DNA of 64,000 bases from Pseudomonadota bacterium (GCA_023442945.1 JAEZWW010000026.1:135626-199625); one strand, 5' to 3'. Shown: positions 1 through 8,421, numbered from the stretch's first letter. Translations and numbers: made by a program. Notes: generated from the letters alone by a model not told the origin.

Positions 1-19
1 CGTGCGGTGAACGGGCGCC

Positions 20-1681
20 TTACTTCACAACCATCAGCGTGAACGGCCAGACGTACGCCTGCATCGTCACGTAGAGGCCCACCAGGCAGGCCAGCGCGAT
101 GGAGTGGAAGAATACGTAGCGCAGGATCTCGCCTTCCTTGTTGAACCAGCGCGTGGCGGTGGAGGCCACCACGATGGACTGCGCGTCGATCATCTTGCCC
201 ATCACACCGCCCGAGCTGTTGGCCGCGCCCATCAGGTTGGGCGAGAGGTGCAACTGCTCGGCCGCCACCTTCTGCATGCCGCCGAACAGCACGTTCGATG
301 CCGTGTCCGAGCCCGTCAGCGCCACACCCAGCCAGCCCATCAAGGTGCCGAAGAAAGGGTAGAGGATGCCGGTGTTGGCAAACGCCAGGCCCAGTGTCGT
401 GTCCGTGCCCGAGAAGCGCGTGAGCGTGCCCAGCGCCAGCATCAGCACGATGGTCAGCAACGAGAACTTGACCATCCACAGCGTCTTGAAGAAGGTCCGC
501 ACGATGGCGACGGGGTTGTACTTCATGACCAGCGCGCTGACGACGGCTGCCAGCAGGATGCCGGTGCCGGTCGCCGACAGCAGGTTCAGCGTGTAGACGG
601 CCGCTTCAGGGTGCGGCGTTGGCACTACCGGGGGCACCTTCATGACCAGGTTGTGCAGCCCGTCGATGGGGAACTTGGGCGCAAAGATGCCGTTGAGCCA
701 GGCCTTGACGGGCGGCAGCCCCCAGATGAAGACGAACACGGACAGGATGACCCAGGGCGTCCAGGCGGCGATCAGCGCTTCACGCGAATGGCGAACCACG
801 GGCTGCGCCGGTTTGGCTTCAGCGGCGCTGGGGTCGCGCCCCCGCATGGCGGGCGACGTCCACACCTTCTTGGGCTGCCAGACGCGCAGAAAAGCCACCA
901 GACACACCATCGACACGATGGCGGCGATGATGTCCACCAGCTCGGGCCCCATGTAGTTGGACACCAGGAACTGCGGAATCGCGAAGGACACGCCGGCCAC
1001 GGCGATGGCCGGCCAGATGTCCTTCATGCCCTTGAAACCGGCAAAGGCCCAGATCAGCCAGAAAGGCACCAGCAGCGAGAAGAATGGCAATTGGCGGCCG
1101 ATCATGGCTGTCACCGCATGCAGGTCGTACCCGTGCACCTGGGCCAGCGTGATCACCGGCGTGCCGAGCGCGCCAAAGGCCACCGGCGCCGTGTTGGCGA
1201 TCAAGGACAAGCCCGACGCGGCCAGCGGCGAGAAGCCCAGGCCGATCAGGATGGCCGCCGTCACCGCCACCGGCGTGCCGAAGCCGGCCGCACCCTCGAA
1301 GAACGCGCCGAAGCAGAACGCGATCAGCAGCAGCTGGATGCGGCGGTCTTCGGTGATGCCCGAGAGCGAGTCCTGCAGCACCTTGAAGCTGCCGTTCTGC
1401 TCGGTGAGCTGGTGCAGGAAGATGATGTTCAGCACGATCCAGCCGATGGGCAGCAGGCCGGTGAAGCCGCCCAGCATGGCTGCGCGGCCCGCCATGTCGG
1501 CGGGCATGCCATAGGCAAAGATCGCTACCAGCAAGGCGGCGATCAGGCCCATGCCCGCGGCGATGTGGGCTTTGATGTGAAAGAAGCCCAGCGCGCCGAG
1601 CATCACCACGACCGGAATGGCCGCCAGAAAGGTGGACAGCACCATGCTGCCCATTGGGTCGTAGATTTGTTGCCAGGTCAT
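20..1681 (-). CDS. lldP: L-lactate permease, LctP/LldP family
   Basis: Proton-coupled lactate (and glycolate) uptake protein of the inner membrane. The 553-residue product is almost entirely hydrophobic helices, as expected for this family, whose E. coli member has about 550 residues. Family-like stretches include AAGFGTPVAVTAAILIGLGF in the first half and GSDTASNVLFGGMQ near the C-terminus. I chose the ATG at 1681 because a GGAGA ribosome site lies 8 bases upstream. The longer reading frame beginning at 1759 adds 26 residues of low-complexity sequence with no such site. The gene is the last of a run of minus-strand genes. The LysR gene behind it at 1928-2860 could be its regulator, but about 250 bases separate them and nothing proves the link. 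Confidence 0.93.
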   Translation of the reverse strand: MTWQQIYDPMGSMVLSTFLAAIPVVVMLGALGFFHIKAHIAAGMGLIAALLVAIFAYGMPADMAGRAAMLGGFTGLLPIGWIVLNIIFLHQLTEQNGSFKVLQDSLSGITEDRRIQLLLIAFCFGAFFEGAAGFGTPVAVTAAILIGLGFSPLAASGLSLIANTAPVAFGALGTPVITLAQVHGYDLHAVTAMIGRQLPFFSLLVPFWLIWAFAGFKGMKDIWPAIAVAGVSFAIPQFLVSNYMGPELVDIIAAIVSMVCLVAFLRVWQPKKVWTSPAMRGRDPSAAEAKPAQPVVRHSREALIAAWTPWVILSVFVFIWGLPPVKAWLNGIFAPKFPIDGLHNLVMKVPPVVPTPHPEAAVYTLNLLSATGTGILLAAVVSALVMKYNPVAIVRTFFKTLWMVKFSLLTIVLMLALGTLTRFSGTDTTLGLAFANTGILYPFFGTLMGWLGVALTGSDTASNVLFGGMQKVAAEQLHLSPNLMGAANSSGGVMGKMIDAQSIVVASTATRWFNKEGEILRYVFFHSIALACLVGLYVTMQAYVWPFTLMVVK

Positions 1682-1927
1682 GGCGCGTGTCTCCTCAGTG
1701 TTGTTGTCGGCGATGGCCGGGGAAGAAAAGCCCCTGCCTGGCTGCACAAAGAAAACCACCGCGTCCGAAACTGCCCGGCGGTGGTGGCGGCTCAGTTTAG
1801 GAGCGGCGATTCGCCAAAGGCATGAAAAGTGCCCAAATCAATTGTGAATTTTTTTCAACTCGGCATCGCCCATTCGGTTTAGACGGAGCCGCTGAGACGC
1901 TCGACCGGTTGAAGCGCGTGTGCGCCC

Positions 1928-2860
1928 CTATTCGCTCATCACCTGGCGCAGCCACTCGACGAAGCTGGCGCATTCCCAGCGGGCCAGCGTGCCGGGCTTC
2001 CAGCAGAGGAAGTAGTCGTAGGGTGACCGCACGCTGCGCGGCGACAGGCGCACCAGCCGCCCGCTGTCCAGCCAGCTTTGGCCCAGTTTGAGGCGCATCA
2101 GCGCCACACCGAAACCGGCGACGGCGGCATCGTGCACCAGACCCAGGTCATTGAACTGGTTGCCGGACATCGGTTCGGGCAGGTCGATGTCGAAGGCGCT
2201 GAACCAGGTCTGCCAGGGCTCCAGCGGCGAGCGGATCAGGTGCGCGCGGCCGATGGCCGCCGCCGTATCGAATTCAGCGCCAAACGGGCCGGCTTCGTGC
2301 AGGTAGGCGGGGCTGCACACGGGGCACACCTCGTCCGATAGCAGATGCACCGATTCGCGGTCCAGGAAAGGGCCGGTGCCGAAGCGCAGTTCGATGTCGG
2401 CATCCTCCGTCGGGATCATCAGCCCGGGGATGGCGACCTGCAGGATCAGCTCGATGTCCGGGTACGCATGGCGAAACAGGGACAGGCGGGGCAGCAGCAG
2501 CTGGCGCGAAAACGTGGGCGTCACGGCGACGCGCAGGCGCACGGGGCCATGGCTGGCGTCCCGCGCGTCAGCGCTGGCGTGGGGGTGCGCCTGCAGCGCG
2601 GCCAGGGCCTCGCGCACGCGTTCAAGGTAGGCGGCGCCCATTCTGCTGGGCTGAAATTCGCTGCGGTTGACGAACAGCTTTTCGCCAAGCCGCATCTCCA
2701 GCTGGCGGATGCGGTGGCTGACGGCGCTGGGGGTGACGTTCAGCTCATGCGCGGCCAGCGTCACGCTGTGCAGGCGCGCCACCGCCTCGAAGGCCAGCAG
2801 GGCCTGAATCGGCGGGATGCGGGAGGCGGGTCCGATCGACATGGCGCGATTCTGGCCCAT
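1928..2860 (-). CDS. LysR-family transcriptional regulator (GcvA-like)
   Basis: DNA-binding regulator of about 310 residues, the normal LysR length. The N-terminal winged helix-turn-helix is clear: LLAFEAVARLHSVTLAAHEL followed by NVTPSAVSHRIRQLE, with the family pattern of a Ser-Ala-Val-Ser-His recognition helix. The rest is the periplasmic-binding-protein-like effector domain. The order and wording of the N-terminus resemble the GcvA subgroup. A GTG at 2863, ATG at 2860 and ATG at 2842 are all possible starts, and none has a strong ribosome site. The start lies 16 bases past the stop of the short-chain dehydrogenase upstream, so the two are probably co-transcribed. The target is unknown. 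Confidence 0.88.
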   Translation of the reverse strand: MGQNRAMSIGPASRIPPIQALLAFEAVARLHSVTLAAHELNVTPSAVSHRIRQLEMRLGEKLFVNRSEFQPSRMGAAYLERVREALAALQAHPHASADARDASHGPVRLRVAVTPTFSRQLLLPRLSLFRHAYPDIELILQVAIPGLMIPTEDADIELRFGTGPFLDRESVHLLSDEVCPVCSPAYLHEAGPFGAEFDTAAAIGRAHLIRSPLEPWQTWFSAFDIDLPEPMSGNQFNDLGLVHDAAVAGFGVALMRLKLGQSWLDSGRLVRLSPRSVRSPYDYFLCWKPGTLARWECASFVEWLRQVMSE

Positions 2861-2876
2861 CACGCCACGGCGGCCG

Positions 2877-3647
2877 TCAGCGCGACCAGGCCACCCCGCC
2901 GTCGACCACCAGCGTGCCGCCCACGACGTAGTCGCCCGCGCGCGAAGCCAGGTAGATGGCGGCGCCAGCCATGTCTTCGGGCGTGCCGATGCGCCCGGCG
3001 GGAATCTGCGACGACACCTCGTCCGCGTGGTCGCGCGCTTCCTTGTTCATGTTGGACGCGAACGCGCCAGGCGCGATGGCGCTGACGACGATGCGCTCGG
3101 GCGCCAGGTGCAGGGCCATGCGGCGCGTCAGGTGGATCAGCCCGGCCTTGCTGGCCTGGTACGAATACGTTTCCTGCGGATTGTTGGACACGCCGTCGAT
3201 CGACGCGATGTGGATCACCTTGGCCAGATGGTCGGTGGCGGCGGCCTTGAGCAGGGGCGTGAGTTCGCGCGTCAGGAAGAACGGCGTCTTCATGTTCAGG
3301 TCAACCACTTTGTCCCAGCCACTTTCCGGGAAGTCGGCGTAGGGCGCGCCCCAGGCGGCACCGGCGTTGTTGACCAGGATGTCCAGCGCCTTCTCGTGCG
3401 CGCGGTAGTCGGCCACCAGTTGCTGCATGCCCTCCAGCGTGGACACATCCGCTGGCAGCGCGGTGCAGGGCCCGAAGGCCGACAGCGCGCGCGCCGCGTC
3501 GTGGCAGGCGTCGGCCTTGCGCGCCGAAATGTAGACGCGCGCGCCGGCGCGCAAGAAGCCCTCGGCGATCATTCGGCCGATGCCGCGCGAGCCCCCGGTG
3601 ATGAGCGCCGTGCGCCCGGCGAGCGAAAACATGTCCTGCACGTTCAT
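2877..3647 (-). CDS. short-chain dehydrogenase/reductase (SDR)
   Basis: NAD(P)-dependent oxidoreductase of the classical SDR family, 256 residues, with a single Rossmann domain. The glycine motif TGGSRGIG is near residue 17, NNAG follows near residue 90, and the active-site YQASK motif with an upstream Ser is near residue 160. The C-terminal GGTLVVDGGVAW is the usual SDR ending. An AGGAG ribosome site precedes the ATG at 3647. The exact substrate cannot be read. 3-oxoacyl-ACP reductase-like and sugar or alcohol dehydrogenases share these features. It probably shares a transcript with the LysR gene downstream. Confidence 0.88.
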   Translation of the reverse strand: MNVQDMFSLAGRTALITGGSRGIGRMIAEGFLRAGARVYISARKADACHDAARALSAFGPCTALPADVSTLEGMQQLVADYRAHEKALDILVNNAGAAWGAPYADFPESGWDKVVDLNMKTPFFLTRELTPLLKAAATDHLAKVIHIASIDGVSNNPQETYSYQASKAGLIHLTRRMALHLAPERIVVSAIAPGAFASNMNKEARDHADEVSSQIPAGRIGTPEDMAGAAIYLASRAGDYVVGGTLVVDGGVAWSR

Positions 3648-3661
3648 GCGAGTCTCCTGGT

Positions 3662-3728
3662 TGAAATTTGAATAAAACAGCCCTCTGGCCCTACATATAT
3701 CTGCGCGAACAGCTACTCTATTGATAGC
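3662..3728 (+). repeat. Dispersed ~60-bp repeat, copy R1
   Basis: Contains CTCTGGCCCTA at 3683, CTGCGCGAACAGCTA at 3701 and the ATTGATAG end. Its right end overlaps the last codons and stop of the leucine-rich-repeat kinase gene at 3713, so the final residues S-I-E and the TAG stop come from the repeat. Confidence 0.8.
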
Positions 3729-4984
3729 GAATCGGCGATGGCGCCAAAGCCGATGCCGCCGTCTGCCGTCGCTGCCAGGCAGCGCGCCTGCAAGGCCGAC
3801 AGCGCACTCAGCGCTTGTGCGCCGTCAGCCGGCACACGCGCCAGCCACTCGCCCAGCAGCACGCCAAACGCCCGCACGTCGAGCGCGCGCAGGCCCGCGT
3901 GCAGCCCCGGCTGAGCCGGTGGCAGGAAGGCTGCGGCGCCAAAGTCGCTGAGCCAGATGCGGTCGCCCGCGCGCAGCAGGTTGTGGGCGTACAGGTCGCC
4001 GTGTACCAGGCCGCGCGCGTGCAGCTGGGCCATGGCGCTTGCCACCTGGCGCGCGAAGCTGCGCACGCTGGCGCTGTCAAAACAGGTGTCAGCGGCGTAA
4101 ACGTCGCGTGTACAGCTGTCAAAACTGGGTGGCGCGGCCAGAGCGCAAGCGCCGTCGGGCAAACGGCCCAGCACCAGCGCGTGCGCGCCAGCTGCTGCCC
4201 CGGCCAGCGTGCCGTGCACCGGCACCAGCGCGTCGTGTGCGCCAGCGGCCAGGCAGGCTGCCATTTCGCTGTCGGGCCAACCATCGCTGGTGACGGCGCC
4301 TTTGAAGCGCTTGACGGCCACGGGCAGCGTGGCGCCGTCGTGCGACCAATTGGCAGCGTCGATCACGCCAGACGCGCCTTCGCCCAGGCGCACGCCCGGG
4401 GTCAGTGCAGTGGCGGGCACGGCGCGCGCGTGGGCGGCGGCCAGGGCGTTGGCCTCCAGCGCCGCCGTCATCGGGTTGCCGGCCCAGGCCAGCCACATCA
4501 AGCGCGGCAGCGTGGGCAGCCAGTCGGGCAAACGTTCGAAGCGGTTGGCGGCGATGCGCAGCAACTCCAGCGCGGGCGCACTGCGCAAAGCATCGGGCAG
4601 GGCGCTGAGGCGGTTGCCGGCCAGCATCAGCTTTTGCAGGCGCGGGCGTTGGCCCAGCGCGTCGGGCAGGGTGGTGAGGGCGTTGTCGGTCAGGATCAGC
4701 CAGCGCAGCCGCGCGGGCAAAGCTTCGCCGGGCACCTGGGCGATGGCGTTGCTTTTGAAGCCGATCATTTCCAGCGCCGGGCATTCGCCCAGGCTGGCCG
4801 GCAGCGCGGTCAAGCGGTTGTTGGACGCGAACAGGATGCGCAGGCGGCGAAAGCGGTGCAGGTCGTCCGGCAGCGCTTCGAAGGCGTTGCCGGACAGGTC
4901 CAGCAGCTCCAGCGTGTCCGCATGGTCGTAGGCCGCGGCGGGCAGCGCGCGCAGGCCTTGGCCGTTCAGGCGCAGCTCACGCAT
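3713..4984 (-). CDS. leucine-rich-repeat protein kinase
   Basis: A 423-residue two-domain protein. Residues 1-190 are about seven or eight leucine-rich repeats with the L..LPDAL and LDLSGN..ALP pattern. Residues 198-423 are a eukaryotic-type protein kinase fold. The nucleotide loop LGEGASG is at 200-206, the ATP-binding lysine sits in AVKRFK at 223-228, the catalytic loop HGDLYAHN is at 328-335 and SDFG is at 346-349, so the kinase looks catalytically complete. There is no signal peptide or membrane segment, which suggests a cytoplasmic protein. Its substrate is unknown. It lies 48 bases behind the metallo-hydrolase gene on the same strand. The C-terminal residues and stop lie in repeat R1. 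Confidence 0.85.
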   Translation of the reverse strand: MRELRLNGQGLRALPAAAYDHADTLELLDLSGNAFEALPDDLHRFRRLRILFASNNRLTALPASLGECPALEMIGFKSNAIAQVPGEALPARLRWLILTDNALTTLPDALGQRPRLQKLMLAGNRLSALPDALRSAPALELLRIAANRFERLPDWLPTLPRLMWLAWAGNPMTAALEANALAAAHARAVPATALTPGVRLGEGASGVIDAANWSHDGATLPVAVKRFKGAVTSDGWPDSEMAACLAAGAHDALVPVHGTLAGAAAGAHALVLGRLPDGACALAAPPSFDSCTRDVYAADTCFDSASVRSFARQVASAMAQLHARGLVHGDLYAHNLLRAGDRIWLSDFGAAAFLPPAQPGLHAGLRALDVRAFGVLLGEWLARVPADGAQALSALSALQARCLAATADGGIGFGAIADSLSIE

Positions 4985-5032
4985 GGGGAGAAGGCTGCGT
5001 CAAGGCGGACACCGGCCAGGGCGGGAGCGGCG

Positions 5033-6115
5033 TCAGGGCGCGGGGGAAAAGCGCCAGATGCCGTTGGCGTCGCGTGTGCGCACCAGCTGGCCGCCGTGCC
5101 ACAGGCGGTGCAGGTGGGCCACGGCCTCGCCCAGCGCGAACGTGGTCTGGTGCAGGTCGAGCGGGCGCTTGAACAGCACGGGCAGCATGTCGTAGGCCGA
5201 CACGGCCTGGTCGCGCGCGGCGTCCATCACTTCGGCCAGGCGGTCGCGGTGGTGGTCTTGCAACTGCTGCACGCGCGTGTGCAGGCCGCGGAAAGGCTTG
5301 CCGTGCGAGGGCAGCACCAGCGTGTCGGCGGGCAGGTCCTTGTAGCGGTCGAGCGAGTTCAGGAACAGCGACAGCGCGTCGCCCTCGGGCTCCATCTCGT
5401 ACACGCTGACGTTGGTGGAGATGCGCGGCAGCACCATGTCGCCGCTGATCAGCACACCCAGCTCGTCGCAGTACAGCGCCATGTGCTCCGGCGCGTGGCC
5501 GTAACCGGCGATGCAGCGCCAGCTGCGGCCGCCGATGCGCACCAGCTGCCCGTCCAGCAAGCGCGCGTACGACAGCGGCACGGCCGGCACCAGGTTCTTG
5601 TAATAGCTCTTGCGGTTCAGCACCTGGTCCAGATCGCCTTCGTCGGTCATGCCGTGGCTGCGGAAGTACGCGGCCAGGCGTTCTCCGCCGAAACTGTTGA
5701 CCACCTGGCTGGCGTAGCGCGCGTTCATGTAGTCGGTGGCGCTGATCCACAGGCGGCATTCGTGCTCGGGCGTGGTCCAGCGCTCGCAGATCCAGTGCGC
5801 CAGGCCGATGTGGTCTGGGTGCATGTGCGTGACGATCACGCGCAGCACCGGCAGGCCTTCCAATTGGGTGGCGAACACCTGTTCCCACAGCGCGCGCGAA
5901 GCCGCGTGGTCGATGCACGTGTCGACGATGGTCCAGCCTTCGCGGCCTTCCACCTTGTCGCGCAGCAGCCAGAGGTTGATGTGGTCCAGCGCGAAGGGCA
6001 GCGCCATGCGCACCCAGCGCGCGCCCGGCGCCAGCTCGATCGTTTCGCCCGGCGGCGGCAATTGGTCGGCCAGGGGGTAGTGCAGGGCGCGTTCGAGTTC
6101 GGCGGAAACGGACAT
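5033..6115 (-). CDS. MBL-fold metallo-hydrolase
   Basis: Metallo-beta-lactamase-fold hydrolase of 360 residues. The zinc motif THMHPDHIG gives H97, H99, D101 and H102. Further ligands are likely the His in GYGHAPEHMA and the Asp in LISGDMVLPR. The C-terminal third has the helical extension often seen in the glyoxalase-II-like subgroup. I chose the ATG at 6115. An upstream start at 6160 would run the coding sequence through the palindromic operator at 6144-6161. The gene is divergent from the LiuR-type regulator and shares that operator, so it is probably part of the same leucine/isovalerate regulon. Its substrate is unknown; an acyl-CoA or thioester is a guess. Confidence 0.85.
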   Translation of the reverse strand: MSVSAELERALHYPLADQLPPPGETIELAPGARWVRMALPFALDHINLWLLRDKVEGREGWTIVDTCIDHAASRALWEQVFATQLEGLPVLRVIVTHMHPDHIGLAHWICERWTTPEHECRLWISATDYMNARYASQVVNSFGGERLAAYFRSHGMTDEGDLDQVLNRKSYYKNLVPAVPLSYARLLDGQLVRIGGRSWRCIAGYGHAPEHMALYCDELGVLISGDMVLPRISTNVSVYEMEPEGDALSLFLNSLDRYKDLPADTLVLPSHGKPFRGLHTRVQQLQDHHRDRLAEVMDAARDQAVSAYDMLPVLFKRPLDLHQTTFALGEAVAHLHRLWHGGQLVRTRDANGIWRFSPAP

Positions 6116-6143
6116 GGGCGGTGGGCTGTTGTAGGATGGAAGA

Positions 6144-6161
6144 GTTGACGTGAACGTCAAC
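6144..6161. promoter_or_regulatory. Inverted-repeat operator, probably for LiuR
   Basis: GTTGACGT and ACGTCAAC form perfect 8-base arms around a 2-base centre, between the divergent metallo-hydrolase and MerR-family genes. The same half-sites recur at 6647-6678. MerR regulators bind such palindromes, so autoregulation and control of the divergent gene are likely. Confidence 0.75.
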
Positions 6162-6228
6162 TTGAAAGCACATTCTAGGGACGCAAGGCCCGCGCTGCAC
6201 AGAACCTCGGAGACACCCAGACCCCGTC

Positions 6229-6651
6229 ATGGCGACCACCTACAGCATCAGCGACCTGGCGCACGAGTTCGACCTGACTCCGCGCGCCATGCGCTTTTAC
6301 GAAGACATGGGCCTGCTGCAGCCGGAGCGCAGCGGCCCCGGCGGGCGCAACCGCGTGTACTCCAACCGCGACCGCACGCGCCTCAAGCTCACCCTGCGTG
6401 CCAAGCGGCTGGGCTTGTCGCTGACCGAGGCGCGCGAGCTGATCGACATGTACGACAGCCCGCGCGACACACAGCCGCAGTTGCGCAAATTCCTCGAGGT
6501 GTTGACCGGCCACCGCGCCCAGCTGGAAGCCCAGCTGGCCGAGCTGGAGGCCACACTGAGCGAGGTCGCCGAGCACGAGAAAGAGGCGCGCACGCTGCTG
6601 GCCAAGCTGGAGCGCGCCGCGACCAAGCGTGGTACCAGTCCCGCTGTTTGA
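6229..6651 (+). CDS. liuR: MerR-family transcriptional regulator, LiuR type
   Basis: A 140-residue MerR regulator. The N-terminal helix-turn-helix begins SISDLAHEFDLTPRAMRFYE and the wing contains RNRVYSNRDRTRLK. The C-terminal half is a long coiled coil without a cysteine metal site, as expected for a regulator that senses an organic ligand. LiuR is known to control branched-chain amino acid breakdown in beta- and gammaproteobacteria. Here it is followed by an isovaleryl-CoA dehydrogenase and flanked on both sides by palindromes with TGACGT half-sites. The name rests on that context and on the family look. A strict ortholog call needs a database comparison. Confidence 0.85.
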   Translation: MATTYSISDLAHEFDLTPRAMRFYEDMGLLQPERSGPGGRNRVYSNRDRTRLKLTLRAKRLGLSLTEARELIDMYDSPRDTQPQLRKFLEVLTGHRAQLEAQLAELEATLSEVAEHEKEARTLLAKLERAATKRGTSPAV

Positions 6652-6678
6652 TTGACGTTTACGTAAACGTCAATCAAA
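6647..6678. promoter_or_regulatory. 32-bp perfect palindrome, probable double LiuR operator
   Basis: Arms of 16 bases pair perfectly about the centre at 6662/6663 and overlap the stop codon of liuR. The site can be read as two overlapping 16-base boxes, TTGACGTTTACGTAAA at 6653 and TTTACGTAAACGTCAA at 6658. Each differs by one base from the TTGACGT-NN-ACGTCAA form at 6144-6161. It precedes the thioesterase and liuA. Confidence 0.75.
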
Positions 6679-6704
6679 ATCCAAGTTTCACCGCCAGCCC
6701 CGCC

Positions 6705-7142
6705 ATGTCGAACCCCACCGATTCGCTGCACGACCGCATCGCCCAAAGCTTCGCCCGCCAGGGCATGCTCCAGACCCTTGGCGCCGAATTGCGTTCGGTC
6801 GCGCCCGGCGTGGTCGAGATCTGGCTACCCTACGCCGACCGCGTGACGCAGCAGCAGGGTGGTTTTCACGGCGGTGCCATGGGCACCCTGGCCGATGTGG
6901 CTGGAGGCTACGCCGGCTTGACGGTGGCGCCGGACGGCATGGAAGTGGTCACCGTCGAATACAAGATCAACTTTCTGACGAGCTTCAAGGGCGGCACGCT
7001 GCGCGCCGTCGGGCGGGTTGTTCGGCCCGGCAAGCGCCTCATCATCACGACGGCCGAGGTTACCCACGTCGACGCAAACGGCAAGGAGTCGCCCTGCGCG
7101 CTGATGCAGCAGACGCTGGCGCCCGTGCCCAAGGTTTACTGA
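6705..7142 (+). CDS. PaaI-family acyl-CoA thioesterase (hotdog fold)
   Basis: A 145-residue single hotdog domain. The active-site helix region GGFHGGAMGTLADVAGGYAG is typical of PaaI/YdiI thioesterases, and the strand EVVTVEYKINFLTSFKGGTL matches the family's second half. It likely hydrolyses acyl-CoA intermediates in the cytoplasm. The ATG at 6705 fits the domain start. It sits between the probable LiuR operator and liuA, which is 29 bases downstream, so it is probably the first gene of the liuA transcript and may relieve CoA trapping during leucine breakdown (inference). Confidence 0.87.
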   Translation: MSNPTDSLHDRIAQSFARQGMLQTLGAELRSVAPGVVEIWLPYADRVTQQQGGFHGGAMGTLADVAGGYAGLTVAPDGMEVVTVEYKINFLTSFKGGTLRAVGRVVRPGKRLIITTAEVTHVDANGKESPCALMQQTLAPVPKVY

Positions 7143-7171
7143 CTTTCCATCCATTCACACGAGGAGACACC

Positions 7172-8353
7172 ATGAGCAATCTGCCCGGCCTGAATTTCAA
7201 CCTGGGTGAAGACATCGACGCCCTGCGCGACGCGGTGCGCGACTTCGCGCAAGCCGAAATCGCCCCGCGCGCAGCCGAGATCGACAAGAACGACCAGTTC
7301 CCGATGGACCTGTGGCCCAAGATGGGGGAACTGGGCGTGCTGGGCATCACCGTGCCCGAAGCCTACGGCGGCGCCGACATGGGCTACCTGGCGCACATGA
7401 TCGCCATGGAAGAGATCAGCCGCGCCAGCGCCTCGGTCGGCCTGAGCTACGGTGCGCACTCCAACCTGTGCGTCAACCAGCTCAAGCGCAACGGCAACGA
7501 CGCGCAGAAGAAGAAGTACCTGCCCAAGCTGATCAGCGGCGAACACGTGGGTGCGCTGGCCATGAGCGAGCCCGGCGCCGGCTCCGACGTCATCAGCATG
7601 AAGCTGAAGGCGGAGGACAAGGGCGGTTACTACCTGCTGAACGGCACCAAGATGTGGATCACCAACGGCCCCGACGCCGACACCATGGTGGTCTATGCCA
7701 AGACCGAGCCCGAGCTGGGCGCGCGTGGTGTCACCGCCTTCATCGTTGAAAAGGGCATGAAGGGCTTTTCCACCGCGCAGAAGCTGGACAAGCTCGGCAT
7801 GCGCGGCAGCCACACCGGCGAAATGGTGTTCAACAACGTGGAAGTGCCCGAAGCCAACATTCTCGGCGGCCTGAACCAAGGCGCCAGGGTGCTGATGAGC
7901 GGCCTGGACTACGAGCGCGCCGTGCTGGCCGGCGGCCCCGTCGGCATCATGCAGGCCGTGATGGACAACGTCGTGCCCTACATCCACGACCGCAAGCAGT
8001 TTGGTCAAAGCATCGGCGAATTCCAGCTGGTACAGGGCAAGGTGGCCGACATGTACACCGTGCTGCAGGCTGGTCGCGCCTTCCTGTACACCATCGGCAA
8101 GAACCTGGACGCGCTGGGCAGCGAGCACGTGCGCCAGGTGCGCAAGGACTGTGCCAGCGTCATCCTGTGGACGGCCGAAATGGCCACCAAGATGGCCGGC
8201 GACGGCATCCAGCTCTTCGGAGGCAACGGCTACATCAACGAGTACCCGCTGGGCCGCCTGTGGCGCGACGCCAAGCTGTACGAGATCGGCGCCGGCACCA
8301 GCGAAATCCGCCGCATGCTGATCGGGCGCGAGCTGTTTGCAGAGACGATGTAA
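7172..8353 (+). CDS. liuA: isovaleryl-CoA dehydrogenase
   Basis: FAD flavoprotein that converts isovaleryl-CoA to 3-methylcrotonyl-CoA in leucine breakdown. It has 393 residues, the usual acyl-CoA dehydrogenase length. The FAD and substrate motifs AMSEPGAGSDV and MWITNGPDAD are present. The catalytic Glu lies in LDYERAVLAGGP near residue 248, the helix position that distinguishes isovaleryl-CoA dehydrogenases from straight-chain enzymes, which use a later Glu. At that later position the sequence reads YEIGAGTSEIRR. A GAGGAG ribosome site precedes the ATG. No liuBCDE genes follow in the window, so the rest of the pathway must lie elsewhere. Confidence 0.93.
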   Translation: MSNLPGLNFNLGEDIDALRDAVRDFAQAEIAPRAAEIDKNDQFPMDLWPKMGELGVLGITVPEAYGGADMGYLAHMIAMEEISRASASVGLSYGAHSNLCVNQLKRNGNDAQKKKYLPKLISGEHVGALAMSEPGAGSDVISMKLKAEDKGGYYLLNGTKMWITNGPDADTMVVYAKTEPELGARGVTAFIVEKGMKGFSTAQKLDKLGMRGSHTGEMVFNNVEVPEANILGGLNQGARVLMSGLDYERAVLAGGPVGIMQAVMDNVVPYIHDRKQFGQSIGEFQLVQGKVADMYTVLQAGRAFLYTIGKNLDALGSEHVRQVRKDCASVILWTAEMATKMAGDGIQLFGGNGYINEYPLGRLWRDAKLYEIGAGTSEIRRMLIGRELFAETM

Positions 8354-8399
8354 GGATGGCAACGGGGTGATCGCACGCCGCTCGAACGGTCCGCGCTAG

Positions 8400-8421
8400 G
8401 CGCCCGTAAAATTTCGGGCGC
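8400..8421. other. Hairpin after liuA
   Basis: GCGCCCG and CGGGCGC pair around an 8-base AT-rich loop. No T-run follows on either strand, so I do not call it a terminator. It lies in the 222-base gap between liuA and can, which otherwise shows nothing clear. Confidence 0.4.

Noticed and set aside
104..1825. Long open frames antisense to real genes, for example 573 residues opposite the lactate permease and 777 residues opposite the kinase and hydrolase genes (3815-6148)
   Set aside because: They are made of arginine, histidine, glutamine and alanine runs typical of high-GC shadow frames, have no family motifs, and lie opposite well-supported genes.
1760..1927. Possible gene or riboswitch in the leader of the lactate permease
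   Set aside because: Only a loose GC-rich inverted repeat is visible, with no family-like frame or known aptamer motif.
4074..4128. CTGTCAAAAC present twice within the kinase gene, reminiscent of the repeat end
   Set aside because: Only 10 bases match, no core is present, and the encoded segment (PPSFDSCTRDVY) looks like native family sequence.
8400..8421. Hairpin after liuA as a transcription terminator
   Set aside because: No T-run on either strand. It is listed only as a hairpin.
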